Assembly (NCBI GenBank): GCA_049116495.1
Contig: JAGDYV010000012.1
Location: 16,174 to 80,173 of the forward strand
DNA: 64,000 nt
DNA from: CAJQQK01 sp049116495
Lineage (GTDB): Bacteria > Pseudomonadota > Alphaproteobacteria > Rhizobiales > Hyphomicrobiaceae
Direction: 5' to 3'
Shown: positions 26,378-34,590 of the stretch, piece after piece
Layout of the letters: each line of letters begins with the position of its first letter
Numbering within the stretch: the first letter of the stretch is position 1
The notes under the pieces: model-generated
Databases searched by the model: none
Told to the model about the DNA's origin: nothing
Seen by the model: the letters and a program-made list of their open reading frames with translations, nothing else
Position numbers and translations under genes: made by a program

Positions 26378-27642
26378 TGCACATTCTCTTTCTGACCGAC
26401 AACTTCCCGCCGGAAGTGAACGCCCCCGCATCGCGCACTTTCGAGCATTGCCGCGAGTGGGTCAGACTTGGCCACAAGGTCACGGTGATCACATGCGCGC
26501 CCAATTTCCCGGCGGGCAAAGTTTATGAAGGCTACCGCAACCGCTGGCGGTCTCGCGAAATCATCGACGGCATCGACGTCATCCGTGTGTGGACCTACAT
26601 CACCGCCAACGAGAATTTCCTGAAACGTACGCTCGACTACGCAAGCTTCATGGCCTCATCGATCCCCGCTGCCATTGGGGTCAAAAACGTCGACATTATC
26701 GTCGCAACGTCACCACAGCTTTTCACGCCGTGCGCCGCTTGGGTCGTCAGTCTTTTTAAGAATCGACCCTACATATTCGAACTACGCGACCTGTGGCCGG
26801 AATCGATCCGTGCGGTCGGCGCCATGAAGAATTCACGAGTTCTCGACGCTCTCGAATCCCTTGAACTCTTTCTTTATCGCCGGGCTGCCCGCATCATAAG
26901 TGTTACTCATTCCTTCAAGGAAAACTTGATCTCGCGCGGCATCGCAAGCGAGAAAATCGATGTCGTTACAAACGGCGTCGACCTATCCCGATTCCAGCCA
27001 ATGCCTCGCGACGAGACGCTGGCCCGCAAGTTGGGGCTCGAGGATAAATTCGTCGTCGGTTACATCGGCACCCATGGCATGGCGCACGCACTACAAACGC
27101 TATTGCGTGCAGCCGAGCGGCTAAAGACCCAGCGCGCGGCACATAACGTCCGCTTTCTCTTTCTTGGCAACGGCGCGGAAAAGGCGACCCTCGAGGCGTG
27201 GGCGAAGGAGCACAATCTCGACAATGTGTTGTTTGTCGACAGCGTCCCGCGCAACGAGGTTGTTCATTACTGGTCGCTGGTCGATGTTTCCGTCATACAC
27301 CTCAAGCATACGCCGCTTTTTGAGACGGTGATACCGTCCAAGATGTTCGAATGCATGGCGCTCGGAATCCCGATCCTACACGGCGTTGTCGGTGAGTCGG
27401 CACGGCTTATCGAAAGCGAAAGTGCGGGCATCTGCTTTGAACCCGAAAACGACCTCGAGCTGTCGCACCTGATTCTTGAACTTGTGGAAACACCGGATCA
27501 GCTGGACGTGCTCGCCAAGAATGGCCGCGCCGCTGCAGTCCGCTATGATCGGGCAGCGCTCGCTACCGACATGCTGCAGTCATTGGAAGGCGTTGCGGCG
27601 TTAGAAACGGTGGCACGCCCGGCGGCTGACGAAGCTGTTTAG
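26377..27642 (+). CDS. GT4-type glycosyltransferase (WbuB-like)
   Basis: The start is GTG 26377, which shares its G with the TAG stop of the previous gene; the frame is open from 26299. The resulting 421-residue enzyme begins with an L-F-L-T-D-N-F-P-P-E motif, followed by F-E-L-R-D-L-W-P-E-S near residue 132, both typical of WbuB-type GT4 enzymes that use aminosugar or deoxysugar donors. Its C-terminal half has the G-N-G-A-E-K motif and I-P-S-K-M-F-E-C-M-A. With UDP-ManNAcA genes next door, it may transfer an N-acetylated sugar; the donor is inferred only. Confidence 0.87.
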   Translation: MHILFLTDNFPPEVNAPASRTFEHCREWVRLGHKVTVITCAPNFPAGKVYEGYRNRWRSREIIDGIDVIRVWTYITANENFLKRTLDYASFMASSIPAAIGVKNVDIIVATSPQLFTPCAAWVVSLFKNRPYIFELRDLWPESIRAVGAMKNSRVLDALESLELFLYRRAARIISVTHSFKENLISRGIASEKIDVVTNGVDLSRFQPMPRDETLARKLGLEDKFVVGYIGTHGMAHALQTLLRAAERLKTQRAAHNVRFLFLGNGAEKATLEAWAKEHNLDNVLFVDSVPRNEVVHYWSLVDVSVIHLKHTPLFETVIPSKMFECMALGIPILHGVVGESARLIESESAGICFEPENDLELSHLILELVETPDQLDVLAKNGRAAAVRYDRAALATDMLQSLEGVAALETVARPAADEAV

Positions 27643-27699
27643 GGCGGCCAACCTCTCGCAAACGACCTTATCGATAGATCAATCACAAAGTCGCAAGTC

Positions 27700-28842
27700 A
27701 TGACCCAGACTGTCCTCGTCGTCTTCGGGACCCGTCCGGAAGCAATCAAAATGCTGCCCGTTGCAAAGGCGTTGATGCAATCCGCGGACATCGACTGTCG
27801 CATTTGTGTGACCGCACAACACCGGGAGATGCTCGACCAGGTCCTCCAATTGTTTGCAGTCACGCCGGACTACGACCTCAACATTATGACCCACGCACAG
27901 GGGCTTGAGAACGTGACGAGCGCGGTCCTCGATGGCTTGTCCCAGATTATTGATGAAGTCGCCCCGGATCGCATACTAGTCCACGGTGACACCACGACCA
28001 CGATGGCCGCGACCCTGGCCGCGTTCTACAAGAACGTTCCCGTCGGGCACGTGGAAGCCGGACTGCGCTCAGGCGATATAATGCAACCATGGCCTGAGGA
28101 GATGAACCGGCGTGTTACCGATGTCATGGCTGATCAGCTTTACGCGCCAACGGCATCTTCGCGCGCCAACCTGCTGAAGGAAGGCGTTGCGGCCAAAAAC
28201 ATCTTCGTGACTGGTAACACCGTCATCGACGCGCTTTTGCAGATCTCCCAGCGTATCGAAAAAAATCCAGTTGTTGCCAGTCAACTGGCTGATCACTTCG
28301 ACTTTCTTGATCCCGATCGCGCAATTCTACTCGTGACGGGTCATCGGCGCGAGAACTTTGGCGCACCATTTTTGAGCCTATGCGAGGCCATTCGGGACCT
28401 TGCGTTGCAGCATCCGATTCAGGTCGTCTATCCGGTTCACCTCAATCCCAATGTTCAATCAGCGGTTCGAAAGGTTCTTTCAGACATCAAGAATGTTCAC
28501 CTGATCAAACCGCAGGACTATTTGCCGTTTGTATATCTGATGAAGCGCGCACACGTAATCCTGACAGACAGCGGTGGAATTCAAGAAGAGGCGCCAGCAC
28601 TCGGCAAACCGGTGTTCGTCATGCGCAACGTTACGGAACGCCCCGAAGCCGTTGAGGCCGGAACAGTCAGACTTGTCGGCACCGATCGCGAACAGATCGT
28701 TTCGATGGTCAGCGACGTTCTATCTCATCCTGCCAGCTACCAATATATGAGCCGGGCGCACAATCCATACGGCGACGGCCACGCGTCACAACGCATCCTC
28801 GAGATCCTGCTACATGGCCAAACAAGCGAGTTTTCAGAATGA
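27700..28842 (+). CDS. wecB: UDP-N-acetylglucosamine 2-epimerase (non-hydrolysing)
   Basis: This enzyme converts UDP-GlcNAc to UDP-ManNAc. The 380-residue protein has the start motif F-G-T-R-P-E-A-I-K, the active-site H-V-E-A-G-L-R-S-G near residue 117, and T-D-S-G-G-I-Q-E-E near residue 289, all conserved in the non-hydrolysing family. Its stop overlaps the dehydrogenase start (ATGA). The pair supplies UDP-ManNAcA for the polysaccharide, and its position at the end of the biosynthetic block is as expected. Confidence 0.93.
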   Translation: MTQTVLVVFGTRPEAIKMLPVAKALMQSADIDCRICVTAQHREMLDQVLQLFAVTPDYDLNIMTHAQGLENVTSAVLDGLSQIIDEVAPDRILVHGDTTTTMAATLAAFYKNVPVGHVEAGLRSGDIMQPWPEEMNRRVTDVMADQLYAPTASSRANLLKEGVAAKNIFVTGNTVIDALLQISQRIEKNPVVASQLADHFDFLDPDRAILLVTGHRRENFGAPFLSLCEAIRDLALQHPIQVVYPVHLNPNVQSAVRKVLSDIKNVHLIKPQDYLPFVYLMKRAHVILTDSGGIQEEAPALGKPVFVMRNVTERPEAVEAGTVRLVGTDREQIVSMVSDVLSHPASYQYMSRAHNPYGDGHASQRILEILLHGQTSEFSE

Positions 28843-30131
28843 AAAAGCATGAGTTTAAAAGCTGCGTCATTGTCGGGCTAGGCTATATCGGCCTTCCGAC
28901 CGCGGTCGTGGTTGCGCAGGCTGGCATGGAGGTCATTGGCGTTGACATCAATGAGTCATTGGTATCAGCGCTCAATTCGGGGCGGTGCCCGATCGAAGAG
29001 CCAGGGTTGGGTCCCGCCATCGGCGATCTCATTGAAAAACGACAGATAACCGTTCAAACACAGCCCCGCCCTGCTGATGTATTCGTCATTGCGGTTCCGA
29101 CACCATTTACCGGCGGCTACAAACCGGACCTTTCTTACGTTGAGGCAGCCACGCGGGCAATCGCCCCAGCGCTCCGCAAGGGCAATCTCGTAATCGTCGA
29201 GTCGACGATTCCCGTCGGAGCGACAGAACAAGTCGCGCGCTGGATTGGAGCCGCTCGAAGCGACTTGGATTGCGCACAAAGAGGTCGAACGGACGACCCA
29301 GACATCTTTGTGGCACACAGTCCGGAACGCGTCCTTCCCGGGCAAATGTTGCGGGAACTCGTTGAGAATGATCGCGTGATTGGCGGCGTCTGCGCCAACA
29401 GCGCCAAAGCAGGGCAACAGTTCTACGAAACCTTTGTCGGCGGCAAGTGTCTCGCCACTGATTCGCGCACGGCCGAGCTTTGCAAACTGACAGAAAACTC
29501 GTTCCGGGACGTGAACATCGCATTTGCGAATGAACTTGCCGATGTTTGCGAAGATATGGATATCAATGTCTGGAAGTTGATCGAACTCGCCAACCACCAC
29601 CCCCGCGTCGACATTCTCAAGCCAGGCCCCGGCGTTGGAGGCCATTGTATTGCGGTGGACCCTTGGTTCATCGTATCTGCGCTTGGTGAACGCGCGCGCC
29701 TCATCCGTGAAGCAAGATGGATCAACGACGGGCGCCCCCGACAGGTCGTCCGTAAGGTTCTGGAAAAAGCTGCATCTGGGGGCGTGTCTTCAATCACGTG
29801 CTTCGGTCTGGCGTATAAAGCCAATGTCGAAGATTTACGCGAGAGCCCAGCCGTCGAGGTTGTCAAGTATCTCGCCAAAGAGCTTCAGATGATGGGCTCC
29901 GAGATAAAGCTGAACATTGTCGAGCCCTATATTGCCGAGCTGCCACCAGAATTGGAAAAGGGTACGGGCGTTAGGTTGGTCAAACTTGAAGCAGGTCTCG
30001 ACAGTGACCTACTCGTCATGCTCGTTGATCATGACGTGTTTCGCGCAATTCCGCCAGAAAAGCTAAAACACAAAGACCTGATTGATACGCGCGGTGTATG
30101 GACCGAAGCGAACTCACCACAGAATACCTGA
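28839..30131 (+). CDS. wecC: UDP-N-acetyl-D-mannosamine dehydrogenase
   Basis: This NAD-dependent, two-step oxidase turns UDP-ManNAc into UDP-ManNAcA. The 430-residue protein shows the Rossmann motif G-L-G-Y-I-G-L-P-T near residues 13-21, a central helix with L-T-E-N-S-F-R-D-V-N (about 216-225), and the catalytic cysteine in P-G-V-G-G-H-C-I-A (about 262-270). It overlaps wecB by four bases, so the two are translationally coupled. A ManNAcA residue in the product is the firmest structural prediction from this locus. Confidence 0.92.
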   Translation: MKKHEFKSCVIVGLGYIGLPTAVVVAQAGMEVIGVDINESLVSALNSGRCPIEEPGLGPAIGDLIEKRQITVQTQPRPADVFVIAVPTPFTGGYKPDLSYVEAATRAIAPALRKGNLVIVESTIPVGATEQVARWIGAARSDLDCAQRGRTDDPDIFVAHSPERVLPGQMLRELVENDRVIGGVCANSAKAGQQFYETFVGGKCLATDSRTAELCKLTENSFRDVNIAFANELADVCEDMDINVWKLIELANHHPRVDILKPGPGVGGHCIAVDPWFIVSALGERARLIREARWINDGRPRQVVRKVLEKAASGGVSSITCFGLAYKANVEDLRESPAVEVVKYLAKELQMMGSEIKLNIVEPYIAELPPELEKGTGVRLVKLEAGLDSDLLVMLVDHDVFRAIPPEKLKHKDLIDTRGVWTEANSPQNT

Positions 30132-30217
30132 TGGTCAATCGGAGCGTGATAACTCGTGCCTTCAGGTGTTCAGCACTGCAATAAATCGCATCAATAGTCG
30201 AAACAAGGAGTGGTCAC

Positions 30218-31345
30218 GTGATTAATAGAAGCGGTGATCATAGTCGCGCCTTCAGAAAAATAAATCACATCAAGCCGCACATTTTTCACGACGGTTGGCT
30301 TTACTGCTCCAAGTTCGACAAAATACTCAGAACCAACGATTATGGAGCGTCGTTCGAAACCGTTGGTCAGCTCGACTTGCAGCTGCCGCATGCCGGCATC
30401 ATTAGAATGTCACCGCTCGCTCAAAGGTTGGCGCGGGCACAGGTCTACCGAATGCGGGTTCTCCCCAGCGGCAACAAGGTTTACGTGTTTCGCGGTGGCA
30501 TCTACACCCAGCGAGTTGGTGAACCGACAGCACAACTAAGCCATGCCGTCCAGCGCGGCAGTCGGCCGGTCTCCCTTGCCAATAGAGCCAGCGACCTCGT
30601 CGTTTTTGGTGAGTATTGGAGCAATGCGGCGCGCGAGCCGGTACACATATACGGCAGCGAAGATGGCGGTCTCACTTGGAAAGTCATCTATACCTTCGAA
30701 GCTGGTGCGATCCGGCATGTGCATGGCATCACCTATGATCGCTTCGACGATTGCTTTTGGATCTGCACAGGTGACTACGATGATGAATGCCAGTTGATCA
30801 GGGCGTCACGCGACTTCACGGATCTACAGATTGTGAAGCAGGGCGGACAAGGATTTCGTTTCTTCAGCACGATCGTCACCGAGGACGTGCTTCTCACAGC
30901 CACCGACTCTGCGACCGACCCCAATCATATCTGCCTCTACCATAAGCAGACCGGCCGCTTCGAGCGGGTTGCTGAAATAGAAAACACGAACTTCTATCTT
31001 GGACTGATTGGACGACAGGCCTTTGTCTCAACAAATGCTGAGCCATCCGAGGTTCACGATCAATCCGCCTCCTATGTGTGGACGGGATCGCTGGACGAAG
31101 GCGGTTGGCAGCATCTCTTTAGCTTCCCTGTTGACCTGCCTTATCGACTGTCACGGACGCGCTTTGTTCCCAACGGACTTTTTCAGTACAGCAATGTCTA
31201 CTTTCCCGAGGGCGATGCGCCAGATGATGTGCTGGTTTGTTATGGATTTGGCCTTTCCGGTTTCTCAGACGTGATGGCCTGTTATCGCAGCGATCAATGG
31301 CAGGCGCAATCGACGTCGAAAAGCGAATTCGCTGGCGCTAAGTGA
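30218..31345 (+). CDS. Asp-box (BNR) beta-propeller-like protein
   Basis: This 375-residue protein starts at GTG 30218 behind AAGGAG. It has one clear Asp-box (S-x-D-x-G-x-T-W, residues about 147-154) and a weaker copy near residue 40 (TNDYGASF), and is rich in aromatic and beta-forming residues throughout. The layout suggests a propeller such as sialidase-like carbohydrate-binding or hydrolase proteins. There is no signal peptide, so the protein would be cytoplasmic, which is unusual for a glycan-cleaving enzyme. A role in handling sugar intermediates is inferred from its place in the polysaccharide block; catalytic residues could not be identified. Confidence 0.55.
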   Translation: MINRSGDHSRAFRKINHIKPHIFHDGWLYCSKFDKILRTNDYGASFETVGQLDLQLPHAGIIRMSPLAQRLARAQVYRMRVLPSGNKVYVFRGGIYTQRVGEPTAQLSHAVQRGSRPVSLANRASDLVVFGEYWSNAAREPVHIYGSEDGGLTWKVIYTFEAGAIRHVHGITYDRFDDCFWICTGDYDDECQLIRASRDFTDLQIVKQGGQGFRFFSTIVTEDVLLTATDSATDPNHICLYHKQTGRFERVAEIENTNFYLGLIGRQAFVSTNAEPSEVHDQSASYVWTGSLDEGGWQHLFSFPVDLPYRLSRTRFVPNGLFQYSNVYFPEGDAPDDVLVCYGFGLSGFSDVMACYRSDQWQAQSTSKSEFAGAK

Positions 31346-31462
31346 GCTGATTGCAGACCTCGAACATTTGCTTAGAGCCTGCCTGATGACAGGCCGAAAA
31401 CAGCCCGCATATCTGACACAGGCGTGGCTCGTCACTGCCCAACTCGTCATAAGGAGACTAGA

Positions 31463-32506
31463 ATGCTAGCGCTCGAACGATTGCCGCCAGAAGATATTGA
31501 CTGGCAAGCGCTGGATGATTTCGACGACCGGCAATTCTCTCAAAGGCGTCATTGGCTCGACTTCATTGCCGCCTTCACCGGAGGCGAGGTCGTCGTTGCC
31601 GAGGTTAGCGATACCGGACAAGCCGTCGGCTATTTCTCAGGCGTTCTTTTCAAGAAGTTCGGAATACCGATTTTGGGAAGTCCGTTTCGAGGTTGGACGA
31701 CACCATACCTTGGATTCAACCTGCAGCCTGATGTCTCTCGAGTAGCGGCGATGCAAGCCCTCGAAACATTTGCGTTTCGAAAGCTCGGCGCTTGGCATCT
31801 CGAACTGACCGATCGACATCTGACCCATGATCAGGGTATCGAACTCGGATTCGTCCCGCGCACCTATGAAGGCTATGTGACCGATCTCGGTCGAAGCGAG
31901 GACGACATTTTCTCCGGCATGACGAGTGCCTGTCGCCGGGCAATTCGAAAGTCAATCAAGGAAAATGTAGTCGTCGAAGAGGCTGATCCCGAAGGCTTCG
32001 CGGTAGAGTACTACAAGCAGCTAGAGGAGGTTTTCGCCAAGCAGGAAATGACCCCGACCTACAGCCTCGATCGCGTCAAAAAGCTAATCGAGTTCACGCA
32101 TCCCTCGGGCGATCTGTTGCTCGCAAGAGTAAAGGACCGTGCCGGCCTATGCATTGCCACCGGAATTTATCCGGGGTTTGGTCAGATGGCGCTGTTTTGG
32201 GGCAATGGCAGCCTTCGCCAGCACCAAAACGTTCGGCCAAACGAGGCTCTTCATTGGTTCGCCATGCGGCACTGGAAAGCGCGCGGTGTAACCCAGTTCG
32301 ACTGGGGCGGCGCCGCAAGCTACAAGGCCAAATACGGCGTACAGGAATTCACTGTGCCCGCCTTCAGAAAATCCCGCACCAAATCGATCCAATACGCGCG
32401 CGATCTCGCCGAGCGCGCATATTACTTCCCGCGTTGGATAAAACGCCGCCGCCACGTCAAGCGGATCGGTGTGCCTGATGTCGTTGAGCCAGGCGGTGTC
32501 CGGTAG
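31463..32506 (+). CDS. FemAB/GNAT-like acyl- or aminoacyl-transferase
   Basis: ATG 31463 follows AAGGAG and gives 347 residues. The protein has the FemAB-type double GNAT layout: N-terminal Q-R-x-H-W-L-D-F near residue 30, the central G-F-V-P-R-T-Y-E-G-Y, R-R-A-I-R-K-S-I near 163, and F-D-W-G-G-A-A-S-Y-K in the C-terminal lobe (about 279-288). Relatives in polysaccharide and peptidoglycan systems attach amino acid or acyl groups to sugars or peptides. It is the last forward gene of the block, converging on the TPR gene 30 bases away. Donor and acceptor are unknown. Confidence 0.72.
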   Translation: MLALERLPPEDIDWQALDDFDDRQFSQRRHWLDFIAAFTGGEVVVAEVSDTGQAVGYFSGVLFKKFGIPILGSPFRGWTTPYLGFNLQPDVSRVAAMQALETFAFRKLGAWHLELTDRHLTHDQGIELGFVPRTYEGYVTDLGRSEDDIFSGMTSACRRAIRKSIKENVVVEEADPEGFAVEYYKQLEEVFAKQEMTPTYSLDRVKKLIEFTHPSGDLLLARVKDRAGLCIATGIYPGFGQMALFWGNGSLRQHQNVRPNEALHWFAMRHWKARGVTQFDWGGAASYKAKYGVQEFTVPAFRKSRTKSIQYARDLAERAYYFPRWIKRRRHVKRIGVPDVVEPGGVR

Positions 32507-32538
32507 ACGATCGTCGGCTCAATGACAACGCGATCCGA

Positions 32539-34152
32539 TTAACGAATCAACGGGCGAATCGAGATTACAGCTCGTGGACGATCAACCGCGGTCGGCCGCT
32601 CCAAGCCGCTACGCAGACGTTCCGAACGTAAACGCCGCAAACGTAGACGCCGCAAGCGAGAGGACCGCGAACGTTGACGTCGCGCAATTGCCTTGCGTTT
32701 CGGCTTGACTTCATTCCAAGTTCGCGCCCCGAGAACCGGGAGTGGCGGCAAATCAAACTTCATTGAACGACGTGGTGCCTTTTTTGGTAAGGCGACAGGC
32801 ATGAGCGATGCGACAACTGTCTCCGGGTGCGCGACGTTCTGCAGCCTCGGCAGTTTGCGCGGTAAGGCTACCTTGAGACGGTCTGGCGTTTCACCAGTCA
32901 ACGTCGCAGCTTTTCGCTGAGCCTGATCAGCCGCGTCCCGCCCCGAAACTGGTGTCGTATCTGACAACACGTCAGATGCAGATATCGTCGCGACCGGTGG
33001 TTGTTTATTTGCCTCGCTAGGCTCAGGCGGCTTCTGCAAAGCCGCGATCTCGGGACCGCCGTTTTTCTTGTCAACCCGAACGTTTCCATCAGCCAACGCG
33101 ACCACTTCACGACTGTCTTCATCGAGAACGCTGCGCTCCGTGACAGCTCCATCAGCCGGTGAATAGCCAGGAAACAACGGCGCCGCGACAGGAGGCCGAT
33201 TCATTGTGCCAGTAGGCTCAGGCGACTTTTGCAACGCGGCCGTGCTGACAACGCCCCGTTCCGTATCAGCCCGAATGTTTTTGCCAGGCACCACGGCAAC
33301 TGCATCGTCATTCCCCTCTGACGCGGAGCTCTGGCTCACAGCCACTTCAGGCGCTGTAGCAACCGGCAACGAAGAGGTCACGATTGGCGGTTGCTTCTCT
33401 GCATCACTCGATTCGGACGACTTTTTTAAAGTTGCCGTCATGTGACGGCTCGGCTTTTCACCTACTCCAGCGTTTCCTGCAGAAGATGCGGCGACTGCAC
33501 CACCGTCCTCGTCTGGCGCGGCACCCGGCGTCGCAGGCGCCTCAGCCGGTGTGGCGGCAGGCAACGACGACGTCGCGATGGGCGGCTCCATCTCTTTCTC
33601 GCCAGCCCCAGGCGACCTTTGCAGCGCCGCCGTCTTGAGACCACCCGGTCTCTTATCAGGTCCAACGCTTCCTTCACGTGACACAGCGACCTGACGGCCG
33701 TCTCCCCCTTCCGCTACACTTGGCCAAGTCTTTTTGCGCTGGCGTGACCGCGAATCTTTCGCGACTTGAGTTCGCTTGTCGGGTATTGAACGAAAAAACT
33801 CAACCGCTGGCCCGGTTATCGAAGGCGCCTCGCCGTTCAGTTTCGTAAAAATCACGATAGCCCGCTCAAGCAGCGGCACGACTTCAAGATGACGTCCTTG
33901 CGCTTCGTATACCATGGCGAGGTTATGAAAGCTGGTTCCGACATTTGGGTGGTCGGGCCCAAACTTTTCCATCGCCAGTGCCTGCACGCGTTTCGCAATT
34001 TGAGCGGCTTCAACGTACTGGCCCTGTCGATAAAGATCTAATACTTGTTCATTGAGATCATTGATCTTAACCATATCAGCTTTCGCTGTTTGAAACACAG
34101 TTACGCCGAATATAACTTGAATCGCCAAAAAACGCGCCACGACAGAAAACAC
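32539..34152 (-). CDS. TPR protein with four long repeats and an arginine-rich tail
   Basis: This 537-residue protein has a probable signal peptide or membrane anchor (residues 1-25). A TPR region follows (about 32-110), with L-Y-x-x-G-x-Y-x-E-A and F-G-x-x-H-P-x-V-x-x-S-x-x-N-L-A, the kinesin-light-chain-like TPR pattern. Residues 146-406 are four imperfect tandem repeats of about 65 residues, and the C-terminus (about 484-520) is strongly basic. The repeat part is rich in Ala, Pro and Ser and is probably unstructured. It is the first gene of the reverse strand after the forward block and faces an AT-rich promoter region. It may be a periplasmic scaffold of the export machinery; this is inference. 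Confidence 0.6.
   Translation of the reverse strand: MFSVVARFLAIQVIFGVTVFQTAKADMVKINDLNEQVLDLYRQGQYVEAAQIAKRVQALAMEKFGPDHPNVGTSFHNLAMVYEAQGRHLEVVPLLERAIVIFTKLNGEAPSITGPAVEFFRSIPDKRTQVAKDSRSRQRKKTWPSVAEGGDGRQVAVSREGSVGPDKRPGGLKTAALQRSPGAGEKEMEPPIATSSLPAATPAEAPATPGAAPDEDGGAVAASSAGNAGVGEKPSRHMTATLKKSSESSDAEKQPPIVTSSLPVATAPEVAVSQSSASEGNDDAVAVVPGKNIRADTERGVVSTAALQKSPEPTGTMNRPPVAAPLFPGYSPADGAVTERSVLDEDSREVVALADGNVRVDKKNGGPEIAALQKPPEPSEANKQPPVATISASDVLSDTTPVSGRDAADQAQRKAATLTGETPDRLKVALPRKLPRLQNVAHPETVVASLMPVALPKKAPRRSMKFDLPPLPVLGARTWNEVKPKRKAIARRQRSRSSRLRRLRLRRLRSERLRSGLERPTAVDRPRAVISIRPLIR
32935..33717 (-). repeat. four imperfect ~195-bp coding repeats
   Basis: The repeats encode residues 146-211, 213-277, 278-342 and 343-406 of the TPR protein. 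Each unit starts with an acidic D/E-G/D patch and a Val/Ala run (V-A-V, A-V-A, A-V-A, V-V-A). It then has a T-A-A-L-Q/K-K/R-S-P-like core and ends with P-P-I/V-A/V-T followed by a Ser/Pro linker. The copies have diverged strongly at the DNA level, suggesting an old duplication kept under protein-level constraint. Confidence 0.6.
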
Positions 34153-34590
34153 ACCAAACGTCCTTCATTTTGGTTAGCGAGTTATTTTAAAAATCAATGT
34201 ATATATATCGATATATTATTGCAACACCGCACACTGACGATTGGAAAATATTTCCATAAACGACAATCGCCAGTAAAGTTCAAACTTTATACTCGCATCA
34301 CTCTTCATTGCTGAATCGATATTACCCTTGATGGAATGCCCAGGCATCATATTCAATAAACGAGTATCAGATTTAATCGGCTATGTATGGTGACACTTAA
34401 GAGTCGCCTCATCGTAATATTACAGATGACATCCGACATACCGCACAGTTGATGAATTTATCTTACGTCAATATATTTATAGTTAATACGTAAGTTTATA
34501 GCATACGATAGCAACCAACTGGCAATCGATAGACAAATACATCCCCGTCGATCAAGACCCGAACTCAAACAACAACTTGTCATAACCGCC
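34153..34590. promoter_or_regulatory. AT-rich intergenic island with palindromes
   Basis: This 438-base stretch is much richer in A and T than its neighbours and holds no convincing gene. It contains a 14-bp perfect palindrome, ATATATCGATATAT (34203-34216), about 50 bp before the TPR gene start. A 7-bp inverted repeat, CTTACGT (34462-34468) and ACGTAAG (34488-34494), lies around an AT-rich loop. TTTATAG occurs twice, at 34475-34481 (approximately) and again about 20 bases on. It is a likely promoter and operator region for the TPR gene, and the left-hand end of the preceding Wzz transcript. Confidence 0.45.
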
